DNA of 64,000 nt from Herbiconiux sp. VKM Ac-1786 (GCF_015350805.1 NZ_JADKSG010000001.1:1240001-1304000); one strand, 5' to 3'. Positions 7,873 through 16,906 are shown, counted from the stretch's first letter. Made by a program: numbers and translations. The notes: generated from the sequence alone by a model not told the origin.

Positions 7873-9521
7873 GAGCCGTCCTCCTTCTCGAACTGGCCGT
7901 GCAGCTCGGCGCAGAAGACGGCTCCGTGGTCGGATGCCCCCGCCATCGCCAGCCACAGCCGGCCCCCGTGGCGCCGGGCCACGTCGGCCGAGAGGCGCAG
8001 GCCGATGCCGTGGCCGTGCACGGATTCGGGCCACTCGGGCTGGGCGGGCGGCGGGGACGAGGGCCCCCCCGCCCCGTCCCCCGAGTCCATCACCGACAGA
8101 TGCAGCTCGTCCCCGTGCCGCAGCGCCTCGACCTCCACCCACCGAGGCGTGCGCTCCGAGCGCGCGGCGGCGTCGATCCCGTTGTCGACGAGGTTGCCGA
8201 GCACGGTCGTGACGTCCTCCGGATGCACGAGCGAACCCACCACGTCGGCGTCCGGCCCCACCCGCAGCATCACCCCACGCGCCTCGGCCTCGGCCGCCTT
8301 GGCGCCGAGGAAGGCCTGCAGGTACGGCTCCCGCACGAGCTGCGCGTTCTCGACCGGGAACCGCACCGGCCCGTGCCCCGCGACCTGATCGAGGTACTCC
8401 AGCGCCTGCGCCGTGTCGCCCGCCCGCACGAGCCCCGACACCACGTGGATGCGGTTCGCGAACTCGTGCCGCTGCTCCCGCAGCGCACCCGCGAGCGTGC
8501 CGACGGCGCTGAGGCGTCGGGTGAGGTCCTCGACGTCGGTGACGTCGCGCACGATCACGACGCGGCCGAGCAGCCGCGCATCCCGTCGCACCTCGTGCAC
8601 GTCGACGTAGAGCAGGTGCCCGGCGACGAGCAGCGGCTCGGCAAGCGCCGCAGGCCCTGCACCGGGGCCACCCGCCACCCGCTCCCGCACCCCCGCATCC
8701 GTCACCACGTCCTCGAACGCCCGCCCCACCGCGCCCGGCAGCGAGATCCCCAGCAGCGCCGCCGCCCGGTCGTTGCACACCGTCACCACCCCGTCCACCG
8801 ACAGCCCCACGACCCCGTCGTCGACCCCCTGCAGCACCGCCTGCTGGTCCTGCACGAGGCTGAGCAGCTCCTCGGGCTCGAGGCCGAGGGTGGTCGCGCG
8901 CAGGCGCCGGGTGATGAACGCCGCGAGCACCGCTCCGACGCCGAGGGCGAGGGCGGTCGAGAGGCCGACGGGAAGAGCATCCGTCAGCACCGTCGACCAC
9001 ACCTCGGCGGGCGGCAGCCCCACGCTCACCTCGCCGACGACCCGCGTGGGGTCGGCCAGCCCGTAGACCGGAACCTTCGCGCGGGCCGAGTCGCCGAGGG
9101 TGCCGCTCTCCCAGCTGACGGTCTCCTGCCCGGCGAGCGCCGCGTCGGGGCTGGTCGAGACCGGGTCGCCGATCTCGTCGGGGTTCGGATGCGCGAGCCG
9201 CCGCCCCGTGTCGTCGGTGACCACCACGAACAGTGCTCCGGTGCGCTGCTCGATCGCGCGGGCGTAGTCGTCGACCGTGCCGTCGACCAACTCGGCGTCG
9301 GTGGACGGGGTCGGCCGATCGCTCTCGGCCTCCGCCGCCGCCCGCACCGACGGCGTCTCGGCGACGCTCTGGGCGACCCGCAGCGCCGACTCCTGCGTCT
9401 GCTGCACGAGCCGGTTGAAGCCGGTGAGCGCGAACAGCGCGACCGTGATCAGCGAGACGAGGATCATCGCCGCCACGATGGAGCGGTTGACCTGCGTGGT
9501 GAAGGGGGGCCTCGTCGCCAT
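7869..9521 (-). CDS. CitA/DcuS-type sensor histidine kinase
   Basis: 550 residues. The first membrane segment is at about 15-35 and an extracytoplasmic Cache/PAS-type sensor covers about 40-175 (GALFVVVTDDTGRRLAHPNPDEIGDPV). The second membrane segment is at about 185-205, and a cytoplasmic PAS domain spans about 225-330. A SpoOB-type dimerisation helix carries the phosphorylated His352 (LREQRHEFANRIHVVSGL). An ATPase domain follows, with N box GNLVDNGIDAAAR and G boxes MDSGDGAGG and GHGIGL. This architecture senses di- and tricarboxylates in CitA, DcuS and DctS. Together with the divergent CitMHS gene it indicates citrate or metal-citrate sensing. Confidence 0.9.
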   Translation of the reverse strand: MATRPPFTTQVNRSIVAAMILVSLITVALFALTGFNRLVQQTQESALRVAQSVAETPSVRAAAEAESDRPTPSTDAELVDGTVDDYARAIEQRTGALFVVVTDDTGRRLAHPNPDEIGDPVSTSPDAALAGQETVSWESGTLGDSARAKVPVYGLADPTRVVGEVSVGLPPAEVWSTVLTDALPVGLSTALALGVGAVLAAFITRRLRATTLGLEPEELLSLVQDQQAVLQGVDDGVVGLSVDGVVTVCNDRAAALLGISLPGAVGRAFEDVVTDAGVRERVAGGPGAGPAALAEPLLVAGHLLYVDVHEVRRDARLLGRVVIVRDVTDVEDLTRRLSAVGTLAGALREQRHEFANRIHVVSGLVRAGDTAQALEYLDQVAGHGPVRFPVENAQLVREPYLQAFLGAKAAEAEARGVMLRVGPDADVVGSLVHPEDVTTVLGNLVDNGIDAAARSERTPRWVEVEALRHGDELHLSVMDSGDGAGGPSSPPPAQPEWPESVHGHGIGLRLSADVARRHGGRLWLAMAGASDHGAVFCAELHGQFEKEDGS

Positions 9522-9527
9522 GCCCGA

Positions 9528-9640
9528 ATGCTAACCCCGCCGCCGACCGCCCCGTGAGCAGAATGCGCAGAACGCGCTCAACGCGCTCTTCGCGGCAAAT
9601 GCGCAGTAGCGCGCGCCGAGCCGGGCCGTCTTCCTAGTCT
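9528..9640. promoter_or_regulatory. Divergent promoter region with candidate CitB-type operator repeats
   Basis: For the kinase, TAGCAT (minus strand, 9533-9528) lies six bases before its ATG. For the transporter, TAGTCT at 9635-9640 precedes a short leader with GAAGGAG. Between them lie a perfect 9-bp tandem repeat AACGCGCTC (9571-9579 and 9580-9588) and a direct repeat AATGCGCAG (9562-9570 and 9598-9606). These are candidate binding sites for the CitB-type regulator; no binding data were available. Confidence 0.5.
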
Positions 9641-9666
9641 TCCGGAAACAGACGAAGGAGTCTCCC

Positions 9667-11127
9667 GTGCTCGTACTACTCGGATTCGGAATGGTCGCCG
9701 CCTTCATGGTGCTGATCATGACCAAGCGCATGACGCCCGTGCTCGCCCTGATCATCGTGCCGACCATCTTCGGCCTGTTCGCGGGCGCCGGGCTCGGCAT
9801 CGGCGACATGGCGCTCGACGCGATCGGCGGGCTCGCCCCCACCGCGGCGCTGCTGATGTTCGCCATCATCTACTTCGGCCTGATGATCGACGTGGGGCTG
9901 TTCGACCCGCTGGTGCGCCTGATCCTGCGGCTCGTCGGCAACGACCCCGTGAAGGTCGTGGTCGGCACCGCGCTGCTGGCCTCGGTCATCTCGCTCGATG
10001 GTGACGGGTCGACCACCTTCATCGTCGTCACCAGCGCCCTGCTGCCGATCTACCTGCGCCTCGGCCTCAGCCCGGTGGTGCTGACCTGCGTCGCGGGCCT
10101 CGCCAACGGCACGATGAACATCCTGCCCTGGGGCGGGCCCACCGCCCGGGCCGCGGCGGCGCTCGAGCTCTCGCCGAGCGACGTGTTCACGCCGATGATC
10201 CCGTCGATGCTGGCCGGGCTCGCCGTGATCTTCCTGTTCGCGTGGCACCTGGGCCGGCTCGAGCGCAAGCGGCTCGGGTCGCTGGCGCTGCCCGGTGAGG
10301 AGGGCGAGGTTCCGGATGCCCGTGCCGGCTCGTCCCGCGGCGGCCTGTTCCGCCGCCCGGCGTCGCCCCGCGGCGGCTCGTCCCGCGGCGGCCGCGGCGG
10401 TACCGCCACCCAGGTCGAGCGCATCTCGACCGGCGCCCTGCAGGCCCTCGTCAACCCGGCGGACACCGCGATGGCCGACACGATGCTCGACCCGAACCGC
10501 CCCACGCTCCGCCCGAAGCTGTTCTGGTTCAACCTCGTGCTGACCGTCGCCGTGATGGTGCTGCTCGTCGCCGACGTGCTGCCGCTCGCCTACGTCTTCA
10601 TGGCGGGCAGCGCGGTCGCGATCCTGGTGAACTTCCCGCGGGTCTCGCAGCAGGCGGAGCGCATCGTCGCCCACGCCCCCTCCATCGTCGGCGTCGTGTC
10701 GATGGTGCTGGCGGCCGGCGTGCTGATCGGTGTGCTCGAGGGCACCGGCATGGTCGACGCGATGGCCGCCTGGGTCGCCTCCTCGATCCCTGCCTCGCTG
10801 GGGGCGTACTCGGCCGTGATCATCGGGCTGCTGAGCATCCCGATGACCTTCTTCCTGTCGAACGACGCCTTCTACTTCGGCATCCTGCCGGTGCTCGCCG
10901 AGAGCGCCTCGGCCTTCGGCATCGACCCGGTCGACATGGCCCGCGCCTCGATCACCGGCCAGGTCGTGCACATGCAGAGCCCGCTGGTGCCGGCCATCCT
11001 GCTGCTCGTCTCGCTCGCCGGGGTGAATCTCGGCGACCACCACAAGAAGGTGCTCTGGCGGGCCGTCGTCGTGGCGCTGGTGATGCTCGCGGTCGGCGTG
11101 GGCATCGGCGCCATCGGCATCGGCTGA
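9667..11127 (+). CDS. CitMHS-family citrate (metal-citrate) transporter
   Basis: 486 residues with about twelve membrane segments. Typical family stretches are ISLDGDGSTTFIVVTSALLPIYLRLG, GLANGTMNILPWGGPTARAAAAL and FFLSNDAFYFGILPVLAESA. CitMHS proteins import citrate complexed with Mg2+ or Ca2+, or ferric iron, coupled to protons. A long cytoplasmic loop in the middle (about 205-255) is Arg/Gly/Ser-rich with repeated RGG and PRGG motifs, which is unusual. The GTG start at 9667 has a good ribosome-binding site (GAAGGAG). It is divergent from the CitA/CitB pair that probably controls it. Confidence 0.88.
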   Translation: MLVLLGFGMVAAFMVLIMTKRMTPVLALIIVPTIFGLFAGAGLGIGDMALDAIGGLAPTAALLMFAIIYFGLMIDVGLFDPLVRLILRLVGNDPVKVVVGTALLASVISLDGDGSTTFIVVTSALLPIYLRLGLSPVVLTCVAGLANGTMNILPWGGPTARAAAALELSPSDVFTPMIPSMLAGLAVIFLFAWHLGRLERKRLGSLALPGEEGEVPDARAGSSRGGLFRRPASPRGGSSRGGRGGTATQVERISTGALQALVNPADTAMADTMLDPNRPTLRPKLFWFNLVLTVAVMVLLVADVLPLAYVFMAGSAVAILVNFPRVSQQAERIVAHAPSIVGVVSMVLAAGVLIGVLEGTGMVDAMAAWVASSIPASLGAYSAVIIGLLSIPMTFFLSNDAFYFGILPVLAESASAFGIDPVDMARASITGQVVHMQSPLVPAILLLVSLAGVNLGDHHKKVLWRAVVVALVMLAVGVGIGAIGIG

Positions 11128-11174
11128 TGCGGCGATCGAAACACGGCGATTACACGTCGTTCACGTCGAGCGCG

Positions 11175-11180
11175 TAGCGT
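11175..11180 (+). promoter_or_regulatory. TAGCGT -10, leaderless start for the HAD gene
   Basis: TAGCGT is followed by six bases (TTGAGC) and the ATG at 11187. This spacing favours the ATG over the in-frame TTG at 11181. Confidence 0.6.
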
Positions 11181-11186
11181 TTGAGC

Positions 11187-11933
11187 ATGACCGAAACCGC
11201 AGTCCGCGACCAGACGCGCATCGCCTCCTCGAAAGCGTTCCTGTTCGACCTCGACGGAGTGCTCACCCCCACCGTCGACGTGCACATGCGCGCCTGGTCC
11301 CGGCTCTTCACCCCCTACCTCGAGGCGCAGGGCTCGGCGCCCTACACCGACGACGACTACTACCTCCACATCGACGGCAAGCCCCGCTTCGACGGGGTGA
11401 AGTCGCTGCTCGACTCGCGCGGGCTCTCCCTGCCCGACGGCACGCCGGAGGACCCGGCGGGCGAGGGCACGGTGTGGGCGCTCGGCAACCGCAAGAACGA
11501 CGCCTTCGCCGCCGCCCTGCGCGAGGACGGGATCGCCCCCTACCCGGGCTCGGCCGTGCTGCTCGACCGAGCCATCGCCGCGGGCTACGAGGTCGCCGTG
11601 GTGTCGAGCTCGCGCAACGCCGTGGCCGTGCTGACGACGGCCGGCATCCGCGACCGCTTCGACGTGATCGTCGACGGCCTGGTCGCGGCCGCCGAGGGCA
11701 TCTCGGGCAAGCCGGCGCCCGACACCTACCAGCGCGCCGCCGAGCTGCTCGGGCTCGCGACGAGCGACTGCATCGTGGTCGAGGACGCGCACTCGGGCGT
11801 GCAGGCCGGCCGCGACGGCGACTTCGCCCTCGTGATCGGCGTCGACCGCGGGGTCGGTGCGCAGGAGCTGCTCGACTCGGGAGCCGACATCGTCGTGGAC
11901 GACCTCGACGAACTGCTGCCGTCACTGCGCTGA
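11187..11933 (+). CDS. HAD hydrolase, beta-phosphoglucomutase-like
   Basis: About 248 residues of HAD subfamily IA. Motif I is FLFDLDGVLTPT (nucleophile and acid/base Asp), motif II is VAVVSSSRNA, the lysine is in SGKPAPDTY, and motif IV is IVVEDAHSGVQAG. Beta-phosphoglucomutase isomerises beta-glucose-1-phosphate to glucose-6-phosphate. That is the expected partner of the GH65 phosphorylase starting 54 bases downstream, which would release beta-glucose-1-phosphate. The cap domain (YYLHIDGKPRFDGVKSLLDSRG) fits this group. A plain sugar phosphatase is less likely given the neighbour. Confidence 0.85.
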   Translation: MTETAVRDQTRIASSKAFLFDLDGVLTPTVDVHMRAWSRLFTPYLEAQGSAPYTDDDYYLHIDGKPRFDGVKSLLDSRGLSLPDGTPEDPAGEGTVWALGNRKNDAFAAALREDGIAPYPGSAVLLDRAIAAGYEVAVVSSSRNAVAVLTTAGIRDRFDVIVDGLVAAAEGISGKPAPDTYQRAAELLGLATSDCIVVEDAHSGVQAGRDGDFALVIGVDRGVGAQELLDSGADIVVDDLDELLPSLR

Positions 11934-11987
11934 CGCCGCTAGCATCGATCGACCCGTCACCGCGTTCCCTCCCCGAGAAAGCATCCG

Positions 11988-14639
11988 ATGAACCCCATCG
12001 CCTCCGACCCGCTCGACCGCAGCCAGTTCCCGCTCGACGAGTGGGCGCTCACCGAAGCCGAGTTCCACACGGCCACGCAGGGCCGCACCGAGACCCTGTT
12101 CGCGGTCGGCAACGGCTACCTCGGCCTCCGCGGCAACTTCGAGGAGGGGCACAAGGCCTACGCCGAGGGCACCTTCATCAACGGCTTCCATGACACCTGG
12201 CAGATCAAGCACGCCGAGGAGGCGTACGGCTTCGCCCGGGTCGGCCAGACGATCGTCAATGTCCCGGATGCGCGGGTCATCCGTCTCTACGTCGACGACG
12301 AGCCGTTCGTGGTGGCCGATGCCGACACCATCGAATACTCGCGCACGCTCGACTTCCGCACCGGCGTGCTCGAGCGGGTCGTGGAGTGGCGCACGCCCTC
12401 GGGCAAGCGGGTGCTCATCCGCTCGCGCCGCCTGGTCTCGTTCACCGACCGGCACCTCGCCGTCATCGACTACGAGGTCACCATGCTCGACTCCGACGCC
12501 TCGGTGCTCATCTCGAGCCAGATCCTCAACCGGCAGGACCGAGTCGACGAGTACACCCCCGTCGCCGGGGCGGGCGGAGCCGGTATCGGCGACCCGCGCA
12601 AGGCGTCCTCGTTCAGCGAGCGGGTGCTGCTCCCGCGCTTCAAGTGGATCCACGAGGGCCGCTACGTGCTCGGCTACCGCACGGCCAACTCGGGCATGAC
12701 CCTCGCGGTCGGCGCCGAGCACCACCTCGAGACGACGAACGAGTGGGACGAGTCGGCGCAGATCGACGACGACATCGCCAAGCAGGTCTATCGCGTGCGT
12801 GCGAAGGCCGGCCAGCGCATCCGTCTGGTCAAGACGATCGCGTACCACACCTCCTCCACCGTGCCCACGACCGAGCTGGCCGACCGCGCGAACCGCACGC
12901 TCGACCGCATCCGCGAGACGCCGATCGAAGAGGTGTTCGCGCGGCAGGAGGAGTGGCTGGCCGACTTCTGGCGGCGCTCCGACGTCGTCATCCCGGGGCA
13001 GCCGGCCGTCCAGCAGGCCGTGCGCTGGAACATCTTCCAGCTCGCGCAGTCGACCGCGCGCACCGACGGCGGCGGCATCGCGGCCAAGGGCGTCTCGGGC
13101 TCGGGCTACGGCGGCCACTACTTCTGGGACACCGAGATCTACGTGCTCCCCTTCCTCACCTACACGTCGCCGCAGGTGGCGCGGAACGCGCTGCGCTTCC
13201 GGCAGGGCATGCTGCCCGCCGCCCGCGACCGCGCGGTCGAGCTGAACCAGCGCGGCGCCCTGTTCCCGTGGCGCACGATCAACGGGCTGGAGTCCTCCGC
13301 GTACTACGCGGCGGGCACGGCGCAGTACCACATCGACGCCGACATCTCCCACGCGCTCTCGCAGTACGCGGCGGCCACGGGCGACGACGACTTCCTGCGC
13401 CGCGGCGCGATCGACATCCTCGTCGAGACGGCGCGCATGTGGGCCGACCTCGGCTTCTGGCGGGGGCGCGAGGGTGACCACGGGCCGCAGACCTTCCACA
13501 TCCACGGCGTCACCGGGCCTGACGAGTACACCACCGTCGTCAACGACAACCTCTTCACCAACGTGATGGCGCGCGCCAACCTGCGCGCGGCCGTGCGGCA
13601 GACCCGGCGGCTGCGCCACGAGTGGCCCGAGGACTACGCGGCCATGGCGAAGCGCCTCGACCTCACCGAGGACGAGATCGAGGAGTGGTCGGAGGCGGCC
13701 GAGGCCATGCACATCCTCTTCGACGCCGACCTCGGCATCCACCCGCAGGACGCGCAGTTCCTCGAGAAGGAGCTGTGGGACCTCGAGAACACGCCCGCCT
13801 CGAAGCGGCCCCTGCTGCTGCACTTCCACCCGCTGGTGATCTACCGCTTCCAGGTGATCAAGCAGGCCGACGTGGTGCTCGCGCTGCTGCTGCAGGGCGA
13901 CGAGTTCACCACCAAGGAGAAGCGCGCGAACTTCGAGTACTACGACGCGCTCACCACCGGCGACTCCACGCTGTCGGCGTCGACGCAGGCCATCATCGCG
14001 GCCGAGGTGGGCTACCGGGAGCTCGCGCTGGGCTACTTCCAGGCGGCGCTGTTCGTCGACCTCGGCGACCTGCACCACAACACGGCCGACGGCATCCACG
14101 TCGCCTCGACCGGTGGCGTGTGGAGCGCCCTGGCGTTCGGCTTCGGCGGCATGCGCGACTACCTCGGCAAGTTCACCTTCGACCCGCGGCTGCCCGAGGA
14201 GTGGGAGTCGATGGTGTTCCACGTCACCATCCACGGCTCGCTGATCGAGGTCGACCTGCGTCAGGACGCGATGACCTTCACGATCCTCGGGCCCTCCGCG
14301 CCGTCTCCGGCGGCCGCGATCGACGGTGCGCCCGGTGCCGCCGGTGCCGACGCCACGGCGGGCGGGGCGGGCGACACCGCGTCGACCATCGCCTACGCCT
14401 CCCCGCACTCGGGCTCGACCCGCTCGGTCGAGGTCTGGGTGCGCGGCGAGCGCGTGCTGCTCACGCCGGGCACGCCGGTCACGGTTCCGCTGGCGGATGA
14501 CCGGCCGACCATCGAGGGCGCGCCCACCACCTCCGACATCGAGGGCACCGTGCGCGGCGACGGCTCGGTCATCACCGCGTCGATGCCCACGATCGTCTCC
14601 GACGTCGAGGACCCGGAGTCGATCGTCGGCTTCGACTAG
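11988..14639 (+). CDS. Glycoside hydrolase family 65 disaccharide phosphorylase
   Basis: 883 residues. The N-terminal beta-sandwich begins WALTEAEFHTATQGRTETLFAVGNGYLGLRG. The (alpha/alpha)6 catalytic domain contains GHYFWDTEIYVLPFL and GVTGPDEYTTVVNDN, where Glu513 is the expected general acid. The phosphate-binding and C-terminal parts include HVASTGGVWSALAFGFGG. GH65 enzymes reversibly phosphorolyse alpha-linked glucosides (trehalose, maltose, kojibiose, nigerose) to beta-glucose-1-phosphate; specificity cannot be read here. An Ala/Gly-rich insertion (about residues 765-800) lengthens the C terminus. TAGCAT at 11940-11945 could be a separate -10, with a leader of about 40 bases. Confidence 0.9.
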   Translation: MNPIASDPLDRSQFPLDEWALTEAEFHTATQGRTETLFAVGNGYLGLRGNFEEGHKAYAEGTFINGFHDTWQIKHAEEAYGFARVGQTIVNVPDARVIRLYVDDEPFVVADADTIEYSRTLDFRTGVLERVVEWRTPSGKRVLIRSRRLVSFTDRHLAVIDYEVTMLDSDASVLISSQILNRQDRVDEYTPVAGAGGAGIGDPRKASSFSERVLLPRFKWIHEGRYVLGYRTANSGMTLAVGAEHHLETTNEWDESAQIDDDIAKQVYRVRAKAGQRIRLVKTIAYHTSSTVPTTELADRANRTLDRIRETPIEEVFARQEEWLADFWRRSDVVIPGQPAVQQAVRWNIFQLAQSTARTDGGGIAAKGVSGSGYGGHYFWDTEIYVLPFLTYTSPQVARNALRFRQGMLPAARDRAVELNQRGALFPWRTINGLESSAYYAAGTAQYHIDADISHALSQYAAATGDDDFLRRGAIDILVETARMWADLGFWRGREGDHGPQTFHIHGVTGPDEYTTVVNDNLFTNVMARANLRAAVRQTRRLRHEWPEDYAAMAKRLDLTEDEIEEWSEAAEAMHILFDADLGIHPQDAQFLEKELWDLENTPASKRPLLLHFHPLVIYRFQVIKQADVVLALLLQGDEFTTKEKRANFEYYDALTTGDSTLSASTQAIIAAEVGYRELALGYFQAALFVDLGDLHHNTADGIHVASTGGVWSALAFGFGGMRDYLGKFTFDPRLPEEWESMVFHVTIHGSLIEVDLRQDAMTFTILGPSAPSPAAAIDGAPGAAGADATAGGAGDTASTIAYASPHSGSTRSVEVWVRGERVLLTPGTPVTVPLADDRPTIEGAPTTSDIEGTVRGDGSVITASMPTIVSDVEDPESIVGFD

Positions 14640-14650
14640 CCGACCGGCGG

Positions 14651-15961
14651 TCAGCCCGGCGGCGCGAGCCCCAGCCGCGGGTACAGCAGCCCGAAGCCGT
14701 AGTCCATCCCGCCGCGGATGGCGTCCTGCACGTGCCCCGCTCCCGGCACCACGTAGTACGTCGTCTTCCAGCCGGCCGCCGTGGCCGCCTTCGAGGCGCT
14801 CTCGGCCTCGGGCATGAAGGCCGGGTCGTTGCCGCCGACCGTGAAGATCGCGAAGGTGTCGGGGTAGGCGTGCGCCCCCGAGGTCAGGATGCTCTCCGGC
14901 TTCTGCGCCTCGAAGGCCGCCGCGTCGCCGCCGAAGAGCGTGGCGACGACCTGGTCGGGCTCCTCCGAGCCGGGGTACTCCTCGCCCGAGATGTCGAAGA
15001 CGTTGCCGAAGATCTCGGGGTACTTCGCGCCGTACTTGAACGCGCATCCGCCGCCGTTGGAGTAGCCCGCGATCGTCGTGTGGGCCGGGTCCTTCAGGAT
15101 GTTCAGGTTCGAGCGCGCCCAGTTCACCACGTCCTGCGTGATGAACGTCTCGGCGTTACCGAGTGCCGCGGTGTCGGCGCAGACCGGGTCCTGGTTGGGG
15201 TCGCCCAGCTGGTCGGCGACGATGACGATCGGTGCCAGGCCGTCGTGCTCTGCGGCGTACTTGTCGAGCGCATCCGCCACGAAGTCGGTCTCGGGATTGC
15301 CCGGCTGGCCCATCATGAGCAGCAGGAACGGCAGGGCCGGGGCGCCCTCGACCAGCGCGGCCGGCGGCAGGTAGATGCCGGCGGGGCGCGAGGTGAAGCC
15401 GGAGGCCGTGGGCGGGATGACCTGCGTTCCCTGGGTGCCCACCGTCGGCAGGCCGGCCGGCGGCTTCCAGGTCTCGTAGAGGGGCTTGCCCGCATCCGGG
15501 TCGTCGGTCGAGGTCGGCTGCGGCGAGTTCGTCGGGATGACGATCGGATGCTCGACCGTGATGCCGAGGAGCGACGCGACCGTCGGATTCAGGCCGAAGT
15601 AGGCGTTGACGCCGAGGGTGCCCGACGCCGCGAACAGCAGCACGCCGACGACGGCGATCACCTTGCGCCACCAGCGCGAGCGCCACAGGTTCACCACCGC
15701 GACCCCGAGGGCGGCGAAGGTCGCGACCGCGATGGCCTTCACCTGGACGGGAAGCGCGATGCCGAAGGCGTCGGTGAGCTCGGCCCAGGCGATCACCCCG
15801 AACGCGACGATCGCCCCGGCGAGCAGACCGATCAGCACGGTCAGCAGCCAGCGGATGCGCGGCGGACGCACGAGCAGGTAGCCGAGCACGACGACCGAGA
15901 GGGCGACGACGATCCAGATCAGGGGGCCGTCGATGATGGGCAGGTCGAGCAGGGCGTCCAT
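14651..15961 (-). CDS. Membrane-anchored alpha/beta-hydrolase esterase (esterase D/antigen 85-like)
   Basis: 436 residues. Four hydrophobic segments occupy roughly residues 10-120 and a Pro/Thr linker follows. The extracellular alpha/beta-hydrolase domain contains the nucleophile motif HTTIAGYSNGGGCAFKYG, an acidic region GGNDPAFMPEAES and a C-terminal VVPGAGHVQDAIRGG carrying the catalytic histidine. The fold resembles the esterase D/mycolyltransferase (antigen 85) group, acting on acyl esters outside the membrane. An acyltransferase role in envelope assembly is possible. It follows the lipase-like gene by three bases, so the two are probably co-transcribed, and it is convergent with GH65. 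Confidence 0.75.
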   Translation of the reverse strand: MDALLDLPIIDGPLIWIVVALSVVVLGYLLVRPPRIRWLLTVLIGLLAGAIVAFGVIAWAELTDAFGIALPVQVKAIAVATFAALGVAVVNLWRSRWWRKVIAVVGVLLFAASGTLGVNAYFGLNPTVASLLGITVEHPIVIPTNSPQPTSTDDPDAGKPLYETWKPPAGLPTVGTQGTQVIPPTASGFTSRPAGIYLPPAALVEGAPALPFLLLMMGQPGNPETDFVADALDKYAAEHDGLAPIVIVADQLGDPNQDPVCADTAALGNAETFITQDVVNWARSNLNILKDPAHTTIAGYSNGGGCAFKYGAKYPEIFGNVFDISGEEYPGSEEPDQVVATLFGGDAAAFEAQKPESILTSGAHAYPDTFAIFTVGGNDPAFMPEAESASKAATAAGWKTTYYVVPGAGHVQDAIRGGMDYGFGLLYPRLGLAPPG

Positions 15962-15964
15962 GGT

Positions 15965-16906
15965 CTACTCCCCCGCCGTCGGAGATGGCGGTGACGACGG
16001 CTCCGTCGACGACGGTGCCACGCGCTGATCGAGCCACGCGAGCAGGTCGCCCACGACCTCGTCTCGATTGGTCTCGTTCAGGATCTCGTGCCGGGCATCC
16101 GGATACACATGCAGCTCGACGTCGCTAAGCCCGGAGCGCCCGAGGTAGGCGTTCCGCAGCTTGGTGGCGCTCGCCCGCCCGCCGAGGATGTCGTCGTCGC
16201 CGACGATGATCAGCACCGGCACGTCGGCGACCAGGTGCCGGGACGGCCGGCCGAACAGCCGCAGCCCGTCGGCCACGCCGAACAGCTTCAGCACCTCGGC
16301 CGGGAACATCAGCTCGTCGGAGGCGGCGCGCTGCTGCGCCTCGACGTCCCGCGAGAGCCACTCGAAGCCGTTGCCGGGTGCGCCCGGGCTGCCCTTCGCA
16401 GGGCGGTGCCGTCGGGTCAGGTCTCCGCCGTCCATCGACCCGGGCATCCGGTACGCCGTGCCCACCAGCACGACACCCGCGTAGTGGGCGAGCGCCGGGG
16501 TGTTCACGAGGATCTGCACCATCAGCGAGCCCCAGCTGTGCCCGAGAAGCACGAGCGGCACCTCGGGGTGCTCGCGGGCGATCTGCACGCCCAGCTGACG
16601 GATGTCGTCGACCGTCGCCCGCAGGCCGCCCGGGCCGAGGCGCCCCAGCTTCGTGCGGTCGCCGCCGTGCTGGGCGAGGCCCGTGGCTCCGTGCCCGCGC
16701 TGGTCGGCGGCGTAGACGCTGTAGCCGGCCTCGTTCAGCTCGGCCGCGAGGGCGGCATAGCGCAGGGCGTGCTCGCCGAGGCCGTGCGAGATCTGCACGA
16801 CGGCGCGGGGCTGCTCGACCGTCCAGCCGTAGTAGGTGATGGCGATGCCCTGCTCGTCCTCGAACACGGCGGTGAAGTGCGCGCTCGGCGGCGGCTGCTC
16901 AGGCAT
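15965..16906 (-). CDS. Alpha/beta hydrolase, monoacylglycerol lipase/lysophospholipase type
   Basis: 313 residues of the serine aminopeptidase S33 (hydrolase_4) group. The oxyanion-hole region is VVQISHGLGEHALRYAALAAEL. The nucleophile is in VLLGHSWGSLMVQ, the acid in VLIIVGDDDILGG and the histidine in VYPDARHEILNE. YAADQRGHGATG is the conserved strand-3 motif of monoacylglycerol lipases. There is no signal peptide, so it should act in the cytoplasm on monoacylglycerols or lysophospholipids. A Ser/Pro/Thr-rich tail ends the protein. It is the first gene of a two-gene unit with the membrane-anchored esterase. Confidence 0.83.
   Translation of the reverse strand: MPEQPPPSAHFTAVFEDEQGIAITYYGWTVEQPRAVVQISHGLGEHALRYAALAAELNEAGYSVYAADQRGHGATGLAQHGGDRTKLGRLGPGGLRATVDDIRQLGVQIAREHPEVPLVLLGHSWGSLMVQILVNTPALAHYAGVVLVGTAYRMPGSMDGGDLTRRHRPAKGSPGAPGNGFEWLSRDVEAQQRAASDELMFPAEVLKLFGVADGLRLFGRPSRHLVADVPVLIIVGDDDILGGRASATKLRNAYLGRSGLSDVELHVYPDARHEILNETNRDEVVGDLLAWLDQRVAPSSTEPSSPPSPTAGE

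Noticed and set aside
1-10000. GGATGC excess as a replication-polarity (KOPS/Chi-like) signal
   Set aside because: Copies are about equally frequent in both orientations, so the needed strand bias is missing here.
11922-15047. Long open frame antisense to the GH65 gene
   Set aside because: It has shadow composition, no domain, and no promoter or ribosome-binding site. GH65 on the plus strand is complete.
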